Source: Mauremys mutica (lineage: Eukaryota > Chordata > Testudines > Geoemydidae). From it: a stretch of DNA of 64,000 nt. The notes below the pieces were generated by a model that was given only the letters and a program-made list of their open reading frames with translations, made no database searches and was not told where the DNA came from. A program made the position numbers and the translations under genes. Where the stretch lies: contig NC_059079.1 in NCBI RefSeq assembly GCF_020497125.1, positions 13,225,553-13,289,552 on the forward strand. Direction: 5' to 3'. Position 1 is the first letter of the stretch. The number at the start of each line of letters is the position of its first letter. Shown piece by piece: positions 32,471-42,619 of this stretch.

Positions 32471-33455
32471 CTGTTGATTTTGGTGGAGGCCCCTTCCCAC
32501 AGTTGCACACCATTCCTCCATTTCTCTGTCCGGTCTGCAGCCCCTTTCTTGCTCCAGGAACCACTGCTGCCTCTTTGCGACTTGGACCTCAGGCCAGGTT
32601 ACCAAATAATTTCCCCTTCTGGGATTGGAAAACCATTCCTTGCCAGCAATCTTAGGCAGGGCCGGCTCTAGGTTTTTTGCCGCCCCAAGCAAAAAACATT
32701 TTGGCTGCCCCCTATCCCAGCCTTGGGCTCCCCCCAATACCTCCTTGCTGCCCCAGCCCTGGGCTCTCCCCCCACACACCCCCTGCCGCCCCAGCCCTGG
32801 GCTTCCCCCTTCCCCCCCAGCAGTGCTCCCCTCACACTTCCTGCTGCCCCAGACCTGGGCTCTCCTCCCCCCGCACCTGCACCCTCCTTCCGCCGCAGCC
32901 CTGGGTCACTCGTAACTCGCTCCCAGGGCGGGTCATTCAGCAGGAATTTTGGATGTGCACAAAACACAGACAGGATTGGTTCCCATATGGTTACAGAGCT
33001 GCAGTAAAGTGGAACAATTTTCAGCTTGTGTGATTGGAGGATATCTGGATGCATATTATAAGACTGTCCTCCATAAATGAGGAAAAGTTGAGGTGCCTTT
33101 ATTATTCTTTTGTTCCACTCTTTCTTTCTATGGGGAATTTGCCAATGCAATATCACTGTCTTCCTTTTAAACAAACAAACAAACAAACAAAAAAAGTAAA
33201 ATTTCTTGCTCAATTTTATCCTACTTTTTCTACAGCAAGTTACAGTGGATCAGTATATTTGATTTGGGAGAAATGAAGTAACAGCTGCCCAAACTGAGCT
33301 TGAGCACTCCTGAATTTTGAGGTGTTCAAATCTGGAAGGCAGGTGCTGGGTGTGTGTGGGGGGGGAGGGCTGTGGGCTCCGTGGGGGAGCACGGCATCAT
33401 GTATGCAGCAGCGTATCTGGAGCTGCACGGAGCCAGACACGCTGGTCTGAGTGGC

Positions 33456-33805
33456 ACGGTAAGGGGACTAGGGGGTTGGAGAAGGGGTAGGGGGTTCCGG
33501 GGGGGCAGTCAAGGGACAGGGAGCGGGGGGGTTGGATGGGGCGGAGGTTTGGGGGGAGTCAGGGACAGGGAGAAGGGGGGGTTAGATGGGTCAGGGGCTC
33601 AGGGGGGCAGTCAGGGGACAGGCAGTGGTTGGATAGGCATGGGAGTCCCAGGTAGGGGGTGGGGTCCTGGGGGGAAGTTGGGGACAAGGAGAGGGGAGGC
33701 TTAGATAGGAGGTGTGGTCCTGGGGGGCAGTTAGGGGCAGGGGTCCCGGGAGGGGGCAATCAGGGGACAGGGAGCGGGGGGGGGTTGGATGGGTTGGGGT
33801 TTCTG
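33456..33805. repeat. G-rich minisatellite-like array
   Basis: Degenerate units built on GGGGACAGGGAGCGGGGGG and GGTTGGATGGG repeat through the block. Runs of three or more G are dense, so intramolecular G-quadruplexes are predicted on the plus strand. It lies within the 32,657-34,147 hAT. Confidence 0.75.
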
Positions 33806-33975
33806 TGTGGGGGGCAGTCAAAGGGAGTAGATGGTGGCAGAGTGGGGCTTCCCTCCCCCTGGAGTGTCCTGTTTTTTTAATGTTAAAATATGGTCTCCCT
33901 ACCATTCACAGCACCCACAGCACGCCGCGGCATGAGGTCCCCCTCCTTCCTTTCCAGTTGGTAGTGGCCAAGAGA

Positions 33976-33992
33976 ATGCTGGGAAATGTAGT
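33976..33992 (-). promoter_or_regulatory. ZNF143/THAP11-like motif in a hAT
   Basis: The minus strand reads ACTACATTTCCCAGCAT, one base away from the known ZNF143 (Staf) core ACTACAATTCCCAGCAT. The element carries it near its right end. Binding is inferred from sequence only. Confidence 0.5.
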
Positions 33993-34641
33993 TCTTTCCC
34001 TGCTCCAGGGCTGGCTCTATAGGCAGGGAGCTAACCAAGGAACTACAGCTCCCAGAGCCCCCTGTTGGTTCTCAGCTCCCATGCCGCCCCTGCAAATGGG
34101 CTGCCCCAAGCAGGTGCCTGCTTTGCTGGTGCCTAGAGCTGCCTCTGATCTTAGGCAGTCTTCCCATTCAGTGCCCCATTGGTGCCACTTCCCCAGTGGC
34201 TGGCTAGGGAACCCGGGCCCATCCCCTACTCCAGGTTCCGGCTCAGCGACCCTCTAATCAGCAGCCAAGGTTTGTTCTACCCCAGATCTTGCTGCATTTC
34301 CCTGAACCCTTTCCTAACCTTCTGGCTCGCCCTTCCTTCCTTCTCTGGGTCTGCCAGCTTCACCACTCCCTCCTCCCAGGGAACAACTGCAGGCGACCTG
34401 TCCCTGTGGCCTCCAAACACGCCTACCTTCTCCCAGGAAGTGACTGCAGATTTTCCCAGCAGCCCCTTTGGCTTCCAATTTCCTGTCTCATTCCTCCTCA
34501 GCTGGGCTTCCTCATTCAATCAAGGGATTGCTTAGCCACCTGATTCCCCTCAGCTGTGGCCTCTTGGGTTAATTAGCCCCCTCTTCAGTCTGCTTTAACC
34601 CCCTCCAGGCAAGTGTGGGGTGAACACCCCATCACAAGCAG

Positions 34642-36079
34642 GGTACTAAAGGAACATTGGGCACTTGTTCATTAGTCTCCCTTGTTTTCTTAGTCTGACA
34701 AATGCTGATGTGCTGCGGTTGGTGGCTCCAACATGTTGCCTTAGGACCTATGGTCTTGCAACATACTGAACATGTCCTACAAGGTGTGGCGCACCATCAA
34801 CTCCCTTTTGAGTTCAGTGGGAAATGCACAACCAGGCCCTTATTGAAGATGCAGCTGTCTTTACAAGGCTCATCCTCAGGTTGCCTGCACAACAGATAGC
34901 ATAACAGTTCACAAAGTCTCACTAACCACATAGCAATATTAAGGGAGCTGTCTCCAAGCCTGGGTTCTTTTTATTGCTTTCGTGGTGGTATTGAATGCAG
35001 CATCTCAGGTGATAGCAGGTGGATGTTACAAAACGCACAGAGCGTGCAAAAATGATAAAATCCAGCGTATAGGCTGTGATCTTTCCCTCCTCCTGATTGA
35101 TGTCAGATTTAATAAAACAAACAGCTTCTTACTCCCCTCTGTTCGCTCTGCTCCCACACAAGAATAATTTGATATACCACTTTAATTTAATATTTAGGCT
35201 CGGGTAGTAAAATCTTTGACTTTCCGCTCAGTCGAAAATACAGCAAAGTAAACTTACTGAAGAAAAACATGGCCTGATTGATGTACTATTTTTTTTATTT
35301 TACTCTTTCATGACATCCAATAAAATAAAATAATAGAATATAAATCACCAAGAAATAAAGTCTCAGGGCCTGATTCGCCCGTCGGCTCATATAATATAAG
35401 GAGACAGATTTGAAGAGATTCCCACGGTTTCGCTAAATTTGTCAATTTTTAACCTTGTCGCGTTTATGTGAAACAGCAAGTCTAAGATGTTTTTGACCTA
35501 AAACTATAAACTGGCCCATATTTACTTGAAACTTAGCCAAGCCATGCTTGAAAGTCGGCCCACTTTTGGGAATGTGACCTGAGTTTGAGCAACAAGACTA
35601 CAGTGGAGGCAAACTCACCTAGTTTCAGGAATGGCTGTGAAAGTTTCGTGCTGCTCTGGTCATAGCCATGAACAAATGATGCATTTCCTTGTGGTTGCAT
35701 GTGCTATTTTCTTTGTCAAGTGGCCTTTTCCATTGCATCCATGGAAATAGTCTTTGAGGCATGGATCTTAATTTACTCTATGTTTGTACAGTAGCAAAAT
35801 GGGGCATGATTGGGTTGAGGCCTCTAGGTGTTACAACAAGATCAATATTAAAAAAATAATATCAATACAAATAGTGTTTCTATCCAAGATTTTGGTTTGG
35901 GCCCCCTCTCTACTTCTCAGAATGTGTAAGGAGGAATAGATGTATTCCTACTCCTACAGGTTTATATAGTTTGTGCTTTGAGTACATTGCTTGAGGAAAA
36001 ATCATACCCTTCACTTGCTCATTCTGTAAGGGACCAGGCATAGGAGATCTGGCGTAGCAGTGACAGCTGGACTGGTGTC
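34642..36079. other. No gene seen
   Basis: Unique, mostly AT-rich sequence without recognisable repeats. Frames are short. Confidence 0.5.
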
Positions 36080-36550
36080 CCAAGTCAAGGACGGCCATGA
36101 GGCAGTAGTCAATGAGTGGGGATCAGAGTAATTGCTAAAGCTGGGATTGATAGGGAAGAGTCAGAGTCAAGGTGGGACTGGTGACCAGAGGTTAGAGGTA
36201 GTTACCAGGCTGGAATCAGGAAGCAAGAGTCAGGGTCAGAATCAGGCTGGGGTCAGCGACTGGAGATCAGAAGGCAAGGTGAGGTCTGGAATCACAGCAG
36301 GCCAGAAGTCTATATGGTTGCCCAGACAACTTCCAGGGTCACCTTCCAGGGTTAAATAGTGAGCATGGGCCAATCAGAAGGCTGCAGGGTTCTGTCACTC
36401 TGGACCCTTTGGGCGATACTTCCTGAATTGCCTAATCTCCACAGTGCTCCTTGAATGTGGTTCTGAATGAGCTCCTGGTGCCAATGTGGAAATGTCAGCT
36501 GTCACAGGCCTGGGTCCACATCCCATGGATCCTTACATTTTCTTGGTCAG
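36080..36550. repeat. LTR-like repeat with GGGTCAGG-type tandem words
   Basis: From about 36,150 to 36,280 degenerate GGTCAGAATCAGG units repeat every 15-30 bases, followed by AGGGTCACCTTCCAGGGTTA and a GTCACTCTGG stretch. This layout matches turtle LTR sequences I remember. The ends and target duplication were not found, so the bounds are approximate. Confidence 0.4.
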
Positions 36551-36592
36551 TGAAGTCATTTCCAGGCCTTCAGGAATCTCTTATTCAATTGT

Positions 36593-36850
36593 TAATATTT
36601 TCATAAACAAACTGTTTGAAATGTTTTGAAAAAAAAATTCTGTCGAAAAATGTCATTTTGGCCAAAGTTTTCTAATTTTTGGGACAAAGGAGGTTATTAA
36701 AAAATGAGAAACTGAAGGTTTCTCAGTAAAAATTCTCCGTTTTTTTGGTTTAAAAATTGGGGATTTTTAACATGAAAAACATAAAAATGTTCAAGGGAAA
36801 TTTTGAGGAGGGATTTTTTCTCATAATTTTGCATGACAAATAATTGGCAC
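36593..36850. repeat. AT-rich interspersed repeat, copy 2
   Basis: It contains GTTTGAAATGTTTTGAAAA, GTCATTTTGGCCAAAG and AAAATTGGGGATTTTT, sharing vocabulary with 16,301-16,620 and 58,285-58,430. No target duplication was found. Confidence 0.5.
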
Positions 36851-37393
36851 ATTTTGCACCAATTACAATCACTGTTAAGACAGATTTATGCCGCAGTTCA
36901 CTACTAACGTGCTTAAAATTACACTCATGCTTAAGTGTCTAGGTGAAATAGAGCTTTAAACCTTAAATGATGTAATCTCTCTCTGTCCTTCTGTCTGTCT
37001 GTCTCTCTCTCACACATACACACACTTTTTATGTCTATATATACAGTCCTTGCATCTACTATGGAAAATAATATCTATATGTTTCCTTAACTAACTTGTA
37101 CTGAACAAATCTGCAACATACCGAGAGTTGCCCCACACCAAGCCCTTTGATAGTGAGCAACACTACAAGGGATTTTGCTTCATTTATTACTTACGATGAC
37201 TGTTTTCCTCCCGTGTTTCATGACACTGAGAAACTTCCTTCTGGCATAGACCTTCATGGCCCTGTTAGAGGATGGCAGGGTTACAGAATAACATTATTAG
37301 GCAGGAATTCAAAGCATCCTTACATTAGCATGTAAAAACCCTAAAGATTGTGAGTAGAAAATGAAGTTCTCAATTTTGCCTTTCTTTCCGATT
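36851..37393. other. No gene seen
   Basis: Unique sequence with a (CT)n/(CA)n stretch at about 36,985-37,025. Confidence 0.5.
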
Positions 37394-37486
37394 TGTCTAA
37401 CTGTCAGGTGGGTTCTAGTACTGAATATGAGACCCAGCTACTTAAAAAAAATATATCAGTACTAGAACCCACCTGACAGTTAGACA
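37394..37486. repeat. Perfect 31-bp inverted repeat (hairpin A)
   Basis: Arms 37,394-37,424 and 37,456-37,486 are exact reverse complements (inner end of the left arm GGTTCTAGTACTGA), separated by a 31-base spacer. The stem is perfect, unlike most microRNA precursors. A second hairpin lies 75 bases downstream. Confidence 0.93.
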
Positions 37487-37560
37487 CAAGACCACTAGAT
37501 TTCATTTTTTCAGCCCTATAGATGTCTCCCCAAACCATTAAATATATACATATACATAAA

Positions 37561-37629
37561 AACACCCCTACACCCCAATTCAGTGCTGCGCGCCCTTACA
37601 TCAGAACTGAATTGGGGTGTAGGGGTGTT
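37561..37629. repeat. Perfect 24-bp inverted repeat (hairpin B)
   Basis: Arms 37,561-37,584 and 37,606-37,629 are exact reverse complements (ACACCCCTACACCCCAATTC on the left), with a 21-base spacer that includes GCTGCGCGCCC. It shares no sequence with hairpin A. Confidence 0.93.
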
Positions 37630-40364
37630 GTGTCATTTCAAGTGAAGATACCGTGAGAAGACCGGATTTCCCCTAATGGAGAAGTCCTATAGAATTTAAT
37701 AGAGAATAATTTACATCCTAGCAATTCTACAAAATGGCTCAAAAATCCTTTATAAAGGGGAGCATTCTCTATCAGATTCTATGGACTTGTAGAGTAATTT
37801 CTATAGACTCCTATTAGATTTCTATACAACACTACTGGTCTCATCCCTTGTCCATAAGGCTCATGTTATTTTGGCCAGAAAATGCTCCCTGAGGCTAAAC
37901 AGCCCATGAAAGATAGAGCATTAAATTCAGCCTCATGAAGTGGCACTTGCTGACACCAGGACTGAATCTGATTTATATGTTTATTATTGGTATACCGGTA
38001 GCACCGAGGGGCTCCAGTCACTGATCAGTTGTGCTGGGTGCCGTACAGACATGTAAAGACAGCCCCTGGCTCCAAGAGGATAGAGTCATGGTTAATGACA
38101 CAAAGCCAGTACTGGGATAATCCTTGCAAAGCCCTTGTAGCTGTTTGTCTGGAGCTGGTTAAAGATGTGATCAATGCATTCGCTCATATTCTTTTTAGCT
38201 TTTCTTGCTAAAGTACTCATTCCGTTGTCTCACATTCTTCCAAGTTTTCATCTCACAGCTCTGACCATAGCCGGTAGCTACTGAGCCACCGAAAGCTTCC
38301 TCCTGGCTGATGTCAGCCAGTACAGCTGCATTTAGTGCGATGTGCATGTCTGGGCTAGTCACCCTTTCACCGCCTTGTTCCCATTGGTTTGCTCATGTAA
38401 ATGATTTGCTCGTGATTTGCCCTGTGGCTGGGGCTCCTCATCCAGCTAGTAGTGCAGTTTGGAATTAAATGAGGTTGATTAGCACCCTTTGACCATTAGC
38501 CCTGACCTGAACCAGACTGACTCAGGTTACTTCCACACACTATAATCTCCAAAGAGACATATCAGAAATTAAAGCCGAGGTGCTAACCCCTACCAGCTCA
38601 TATATTTTTCCTTGGTCTACAGGATGCTTGCTTGCTGCTGTTCCACATGCAGTTTGGTAGGTGGGAGGGATAGCGTTTTACTTTCACCTTACTAGGGAAC
38701 TTCTGATTTATTTTGTTTGACCTAAACCTGCTGAATTCTAGCCCTTCTAGTACAGCATAACATGACCTGTGATGTAACCTTACACCTAATTAAGTAATCA
38801 CGCTGTAAGTCTTGACTTATGCTGTTTTTTCAGTGATTTATTTTTCTTCTTATACGCTTATGAAAGTGGAGACCACTAGTCCATGTTGGGGTCACCCTTA
38901 AACCCCTCTTTCTTTGGCTTATGTAAGCAAACGTCCTCCATGAAATGTCAAAGAGGGGGAGAGCTAAGGGGCACTCTTTTAGCACTGTAATGAATAGTCT
39001 GGCTCAGACTTGCACATTGGTAAATGAGGGGGCCACTTGGATAGCCTCACATTTAATGTTAGTTCAGAGGGGGGAAAATAGGGTGTAAATCAGCAAAGCT
39101 GCAATGGGGTGATGTTGATTTACGCCACCTAAGGCTCTGCTCTTTAATTCATAGTTATTCTGAGCCCAAAAAAGTGACAGCTTTTGGAGGCTAAAATGCA
39201 ATAAATAGGAGCAAGCTCTTTAGCTAGTTACATTAGTCATAGGGCTATCTGCTGAGCAGGTGTAAGCTCCATTGGTTCTGACGAGGCGATGCCGGTTGCC
39301 TTCAGCTGAGGATCTGCCCTCCTGCATAGTTCTTTTCAGCACTTTTAAAAGAAGTACGCAAAGATAGGCATGGCTTACCAGGAGGAGCCCACTTTTATAA
39401 CAGTGCAAGTAATTTATGACCAGGATCCTACTCTTATTATTCTACTGCCTTTCTTCAACATACAACATTCTTTGACATCACGTATTTTCCCATGCCCTTT
39501 CTCCACTTACACATTCTGCCTCAACTCGCCGCTTAACAGCACTTGGTGACAAGCTTAGAGCATTTTGATAAGTCTTCTGCCAAAGTGTCTCTAATAAAAA
39601 TAAAAAGAATGACAAGTGGAGCAGAATAAAGAGGATTCCAAGAGCAACAACCGAAGGTTAAAGCAGCAGAGAACAGGGAGTGGGATGCTTAATGAGAACA
39701 CAATGTAAAGATTTCAGTTTGCCTTTCTTAGGACCATTGAAATGGTTGGTTGGTTGGTTGGTTGGTTTTTGCACTGGCTCACTAGTTATCTATGTATCCT
39801 GCTCCCATTCAAATCCTTTAGTGAACTGTGCCTGTCCGTTGATTTCTATGGGAGCAGGGGTAGGTCTATCTATTGTACACCTTTTATAGCTCATGGCTTA
39901 ATCCACTCCTGTCTAGAATTCCACGGCAGAGGTTGTTTATTGGTAGTACATGGCACCTATAGTCCTCATTTTGCCAGCGGGGCCAGATACAGGCTGGCAT
40001 AGAAAATGTGTGGTGAGGAGAGGGTGTGGCCAGGTACCTATAAACTTCACACATTCAGCCCATCTCTTAGGCAGCTTGTGTCAAGGGATCTCCTATAGAC
40101 CCCTGGCTGTGACTGGAATTCAAAGCTGCCCATTCTTGGCACATGCCTCAAGGGACAGTGGCAGTGAAAACACCCCAAAAGTGAATTTGCCAAGCCCAGA
40201 ACAGTGGTGCAGAGGTTACACGTTGCAGCCACCATCTGTGTACGTGGGGGTGAATACAACCCTCAATCTTTAAGTGGAAATCCATTTACCTTTTTTTAAC
40301 CACCTTTGCTCCTTATTATTTGAAGATACTTGAGTTTTCCTAGTTCATCTGCTCTCTCTATTGT
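37630..40364. other. No gene seen; one old repeat fragment
   Basis: About 37,985-38,075 (GGTATACCGGTAGCACCGAG...GACAGCCCCTGGCTCC) matches the reverse of an ancient amniote repeat also present at 44,005-44,112 and 61,990-62,130. A (GGTT)n run lies at 39,743-39,766. Overlapping frames at 39,680-40,273 lack motifs. Confidence 0.5.
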
Positions 40365-41103
40365 TAGGGCCCTACCGAATTCACGGTCTATTTCGGTCAA
40401 TTTCATGGTCATAGGATTGTATATTTCAAGATTTCTGCTATTTAAATCTGAAATTCCATGGTGTTTAATTGTAGGGGTCCTGACCCCAAACGGAGTTGTA
40501 TGTGTGTGTTGTAGGGGTCTCAGTGTTATTGTAGGGGGAGTTATAGTACTGCTACACTTATTCTGCACTTCTGCTGATGGTGCCACTGCCTTCAGATCTG
40601 GGCAGTAGCGGTGGCTGCTGGCCAGGAGACCAGCTCTGAAGGCAGAGCCTCCGCCAGCAGCAGCACAGAAGTAAGGATGGGATGGGATGGTATTGCCACC
40701 CTTACTTCTGTGCTGCTGCCTGCAGAGCTGGGCCCTCAGTCAGCAGATGCCACTCTCCGGCCACCCAGCTCTAAAGGCAGCAGCACAGAAGTATGGTTGG
40801 TATGGTATGGTTTTGCCACACTTACTTCTGTGCTGCCTTCAGAGCTGGACGCCCGGCCAACAGCTGCCACTCTCCAGCCGCCCAGCTCTGAAGGCAGCAC
40901 AGAAGTAAGGGTGGCAATACCATGGCCCTCCCAAAATAACCTTCTGACCCCCCCCTGCAACTCCCTTTTGGGTCAGGACCCCCAATTTGAGACACGCTGG
41001 GCTCCCCCATGAAATCTGTACAGCATAGGGTAAAAACACACAAAAGACCAGATTTCATGGTCCGTGGTACATTTTTCATGGCTGTGAATTCGGTGGGGCC
41101 CTA
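40365..41103. mobile_element. hAT-like element, TAGGGCCCTACC family, copy 1
   Basis: The 739-bp unit has ends TAGGGCCCTACCGAATTCAC and the complement of TAGGGCCCCACCGAATTCAC. Flanks TCTATTGT (40,357-40,364) and CCTATCGT (41,104-41,111) match at six of eight bases, both differences being transitions. The interior is a tandem array of about 114-120 bp units (see separate entry). It is non-autonomous. The frames at 40,611-41,012 and opposite are products of this array. Confidence 0.88.
40600..40925. repeat. Tandem array of hairpin-forming units
   Basis: The word CAGCACAGAAGTAAGG or a close variant starts at 40,661, 40,781 and 40,895, so the spacing is 120 then 114 bp. The first two are followed by a reverse complement (CTTACTTCTGTGCTG), so these units can fold back. 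The array sits inside the 40,365 element and a shorter version is in its sister at 45,032. Confidence 0.8.
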
Positions 41104-41111
41104 CCTATCGT

Positions 41112-42425
41112 GCAGGCACAATACTGAGTTTATGACATCACATCCATTCTATGGCACCAGACCACAATGTCACAAGCACTGGATTATGATCTCATTTTAG
41201 AATCAAGCAGCAGGAGAAGGGACTCGAGCCAATTACATCTCATTTTACATTAGAGTGTTAAAGATGTTATTCTCCAATTGGAAAGTCACTCTTTAAAACA
41301 ATGCCCCTGCTCATAGAAGTGGAGCTCAAATATCTGGAGTCCAGGAAACGGTGAGCATAAGGAACATATCATAGTATAGCAGCAGCTGTAGTAGAAGTTG
41401 GAAGACTCTGGCACTGCATCCATAACATTCCTTTTGTTATCTACAGATCTATATTAATGCCATTATCCAATTCAATGGTAGCAGTTTAAGGGGGAATTAT
41501 CATTTGAAATGAATGCTATGCTTGTAGTTGGTAGGGGAGGATGTTGGGATTCCTCTTTCCAAACCACAGGAGATGTGTTAGTTCCATTGAGGTCCGTAAG
41601 AGTTGTGTGTCCTGCTGTTGGAGAATATTTCTGTTCTACTTAGTCCTGTTCAGGTTCTTCTACTGTGCTCATCATTGTGGCATCGCGAATGCCTTCCACT
41701 AGTGCAGTAAGCTACGGCTAAAATTTTCAAACTGGCCTAAGCGAGTTAGCTACCAAATTCTCATTGAAAGTCAACAGGAGTTGGGCGTCTAAATGCCTTA
41801 AACCCCTTTGAATTCTCAACTTAGAAGTGTAGCAGCATCTGTACCCTGTAGTTCTTTCCTTCCTTTCTCTCTTTGTCTTGATGGTGGAATTGCATGTGGG
41901 ATTTTTCTTTTTGGAAGTGCAATGCACTATGTGTTTATGTTAGTGAAGGCCTGGTTGACACAGCGCGCTTTGCACTGGGAACAAAAGGTGCTGATTTTTG
42001 TGGTGGTTCTTAAATCCCATGAGATTTCTTTCCAGAGCTTTGGGCCACCCCAAGAAAGGTCCGTCTCCTGCACAAACAGGCTTTGCCTTTGTTCTATCAT
42101 GCCAGAGGAATGGCAACCACTATTCTTGTTCTGGAGTTTTAGGCAACATTTTAGTGCCTCTCAGAGCAAATGGCAATGTGACCACCCCCAGAAAATTCAG
42201 TGCTTGGTTGACCCTGGACCCAGGACATGGTGGGCTGGTCTTCAGGAGTTTAGTTCTGACTGAGCTGATCTCAGCAGAGGCAAGTTCCATAAAGCTGATA
42301 GTTACTTCAGCAGCAAATCTAGTGCTTTAATTTGAGATGCTTCCAACAGCTTGGGGCATGTTACAAATCCAAGGACAAAAGGGAAGAAAAGCTTTTTTAT
42401 ACTCCCATCTACAAACACATATATA
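41112..42425. other. No gene seen
   Basis: Unique sequence apart from a palindromic mini-repeat remnant at about 41,745-41,815 (CTCATTGAAAGTCAACAGG). The 151-codon plus-strand frame at 41,808 has no recognisable domain. Confidence 0.45.
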
Positions 42426-42619
42426 GGGGGGAGGGATAGCTCAGTGGTTTGAGCGTTGGCCTGCTAAACCCAGGGTTGTGAGTTCAATCCTTGAGGGGGC
42501 CACTTAGGGATCTGGGGAAAAAAATTGGTCCTGCTAATGAAGGCAGGGGGCTGGATTTGATGACCTTTCAAGGTCCCTTCCAGTTCTAGGAGATTGGTAT
42601 ATCTCCTATTATTTATTAT
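42426..42619 (+). mobile_element. Turtle tRNA-derived SINE, full length
   Basis: The head is GGGGAGGGATAGCTCAGTGG with A box at 42,437-42,447 and B box GTTCAATCC at 42,482-42,490, both polymerase III promoter elements. The middle is GGGGGCCACTTAGGGATCTG. The tail is GGGGCTGGATTTGATGACC and AGGTCCCTTCCAG, like a CR1 LINE 3' end, followed by TATTATTTATTAT. It is not a tRNA gene: the cloverleaf is not maintained. It is the clearest lineage marker in the window. Confidence 0.92.

Larger units (their letters stand above)
32657..34147. mobile_element. 1.49-kb hAT-type element with G-rich array
   Basis: Ends are CAGGGCCGGCTCTAGG and the complement of CAGAGGCAGCTCTAGG. A perfect 8-bp duplication ATCTTAGG lies at 32,649-32,656 and 34,148-34,155. 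The sub-terminal CCGCCCCAAGC words match the 248-bp element at 4,683. The interior holds a C-rich block, an (AAAC)n run at 33,169-33,195, a G-rich minisatellite and a ZNF143-like motif. Frames of up to 181 codons follow base bias and lack transposase motifs. Confidence 0.92.
32472..34636. mobile_element. LTR split by a 1.5-kb hAT insertion
   Basis: The outer pieces, 32,472-32,656 and 34,156-34,636, join when the hAT and one copy of its duplication are removed. The right edge ends GGTGAACACCCCATCACA, which matches, in reverse, the TGTGATGGGG start of a turtle LTR I remember. The left edge (TGTTGATTTTGG, 32,472) is a guess and no target duplication was confirmed. A homopurine/homopyrimidine bias on the right arm explains the overlapping frames. 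Confidence 0.5.

Noticed and set aside
32668..34257. Frames of up to 181 codons rich in Pro, Gly and Ser
   Set aside because: They lie in the C-rich and G-rich blocks of a non-autonomous hAT and have no transposase or other domain.
37394..37486. A microRNA precursor
   Set aside because: The stem is perfectly paired with a long spacer and the neighbour is a second perfect hairpin; real precursors usually have bulges. Small RNA data would be needed to revive the idea.
40330..41079. Several frames of 70-133 codons on both strands
   Set aside because: They are read through the tandem hairpin units of the TAGGGCCC element and repeat the same peptide words.
42426..42500. A possible tRNA gene (A and B boxes present)
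   Set aside because: The acceptor stem and anticodon arm do not pair and the unit continues into a CR1-like tail, so it is a SINE head.
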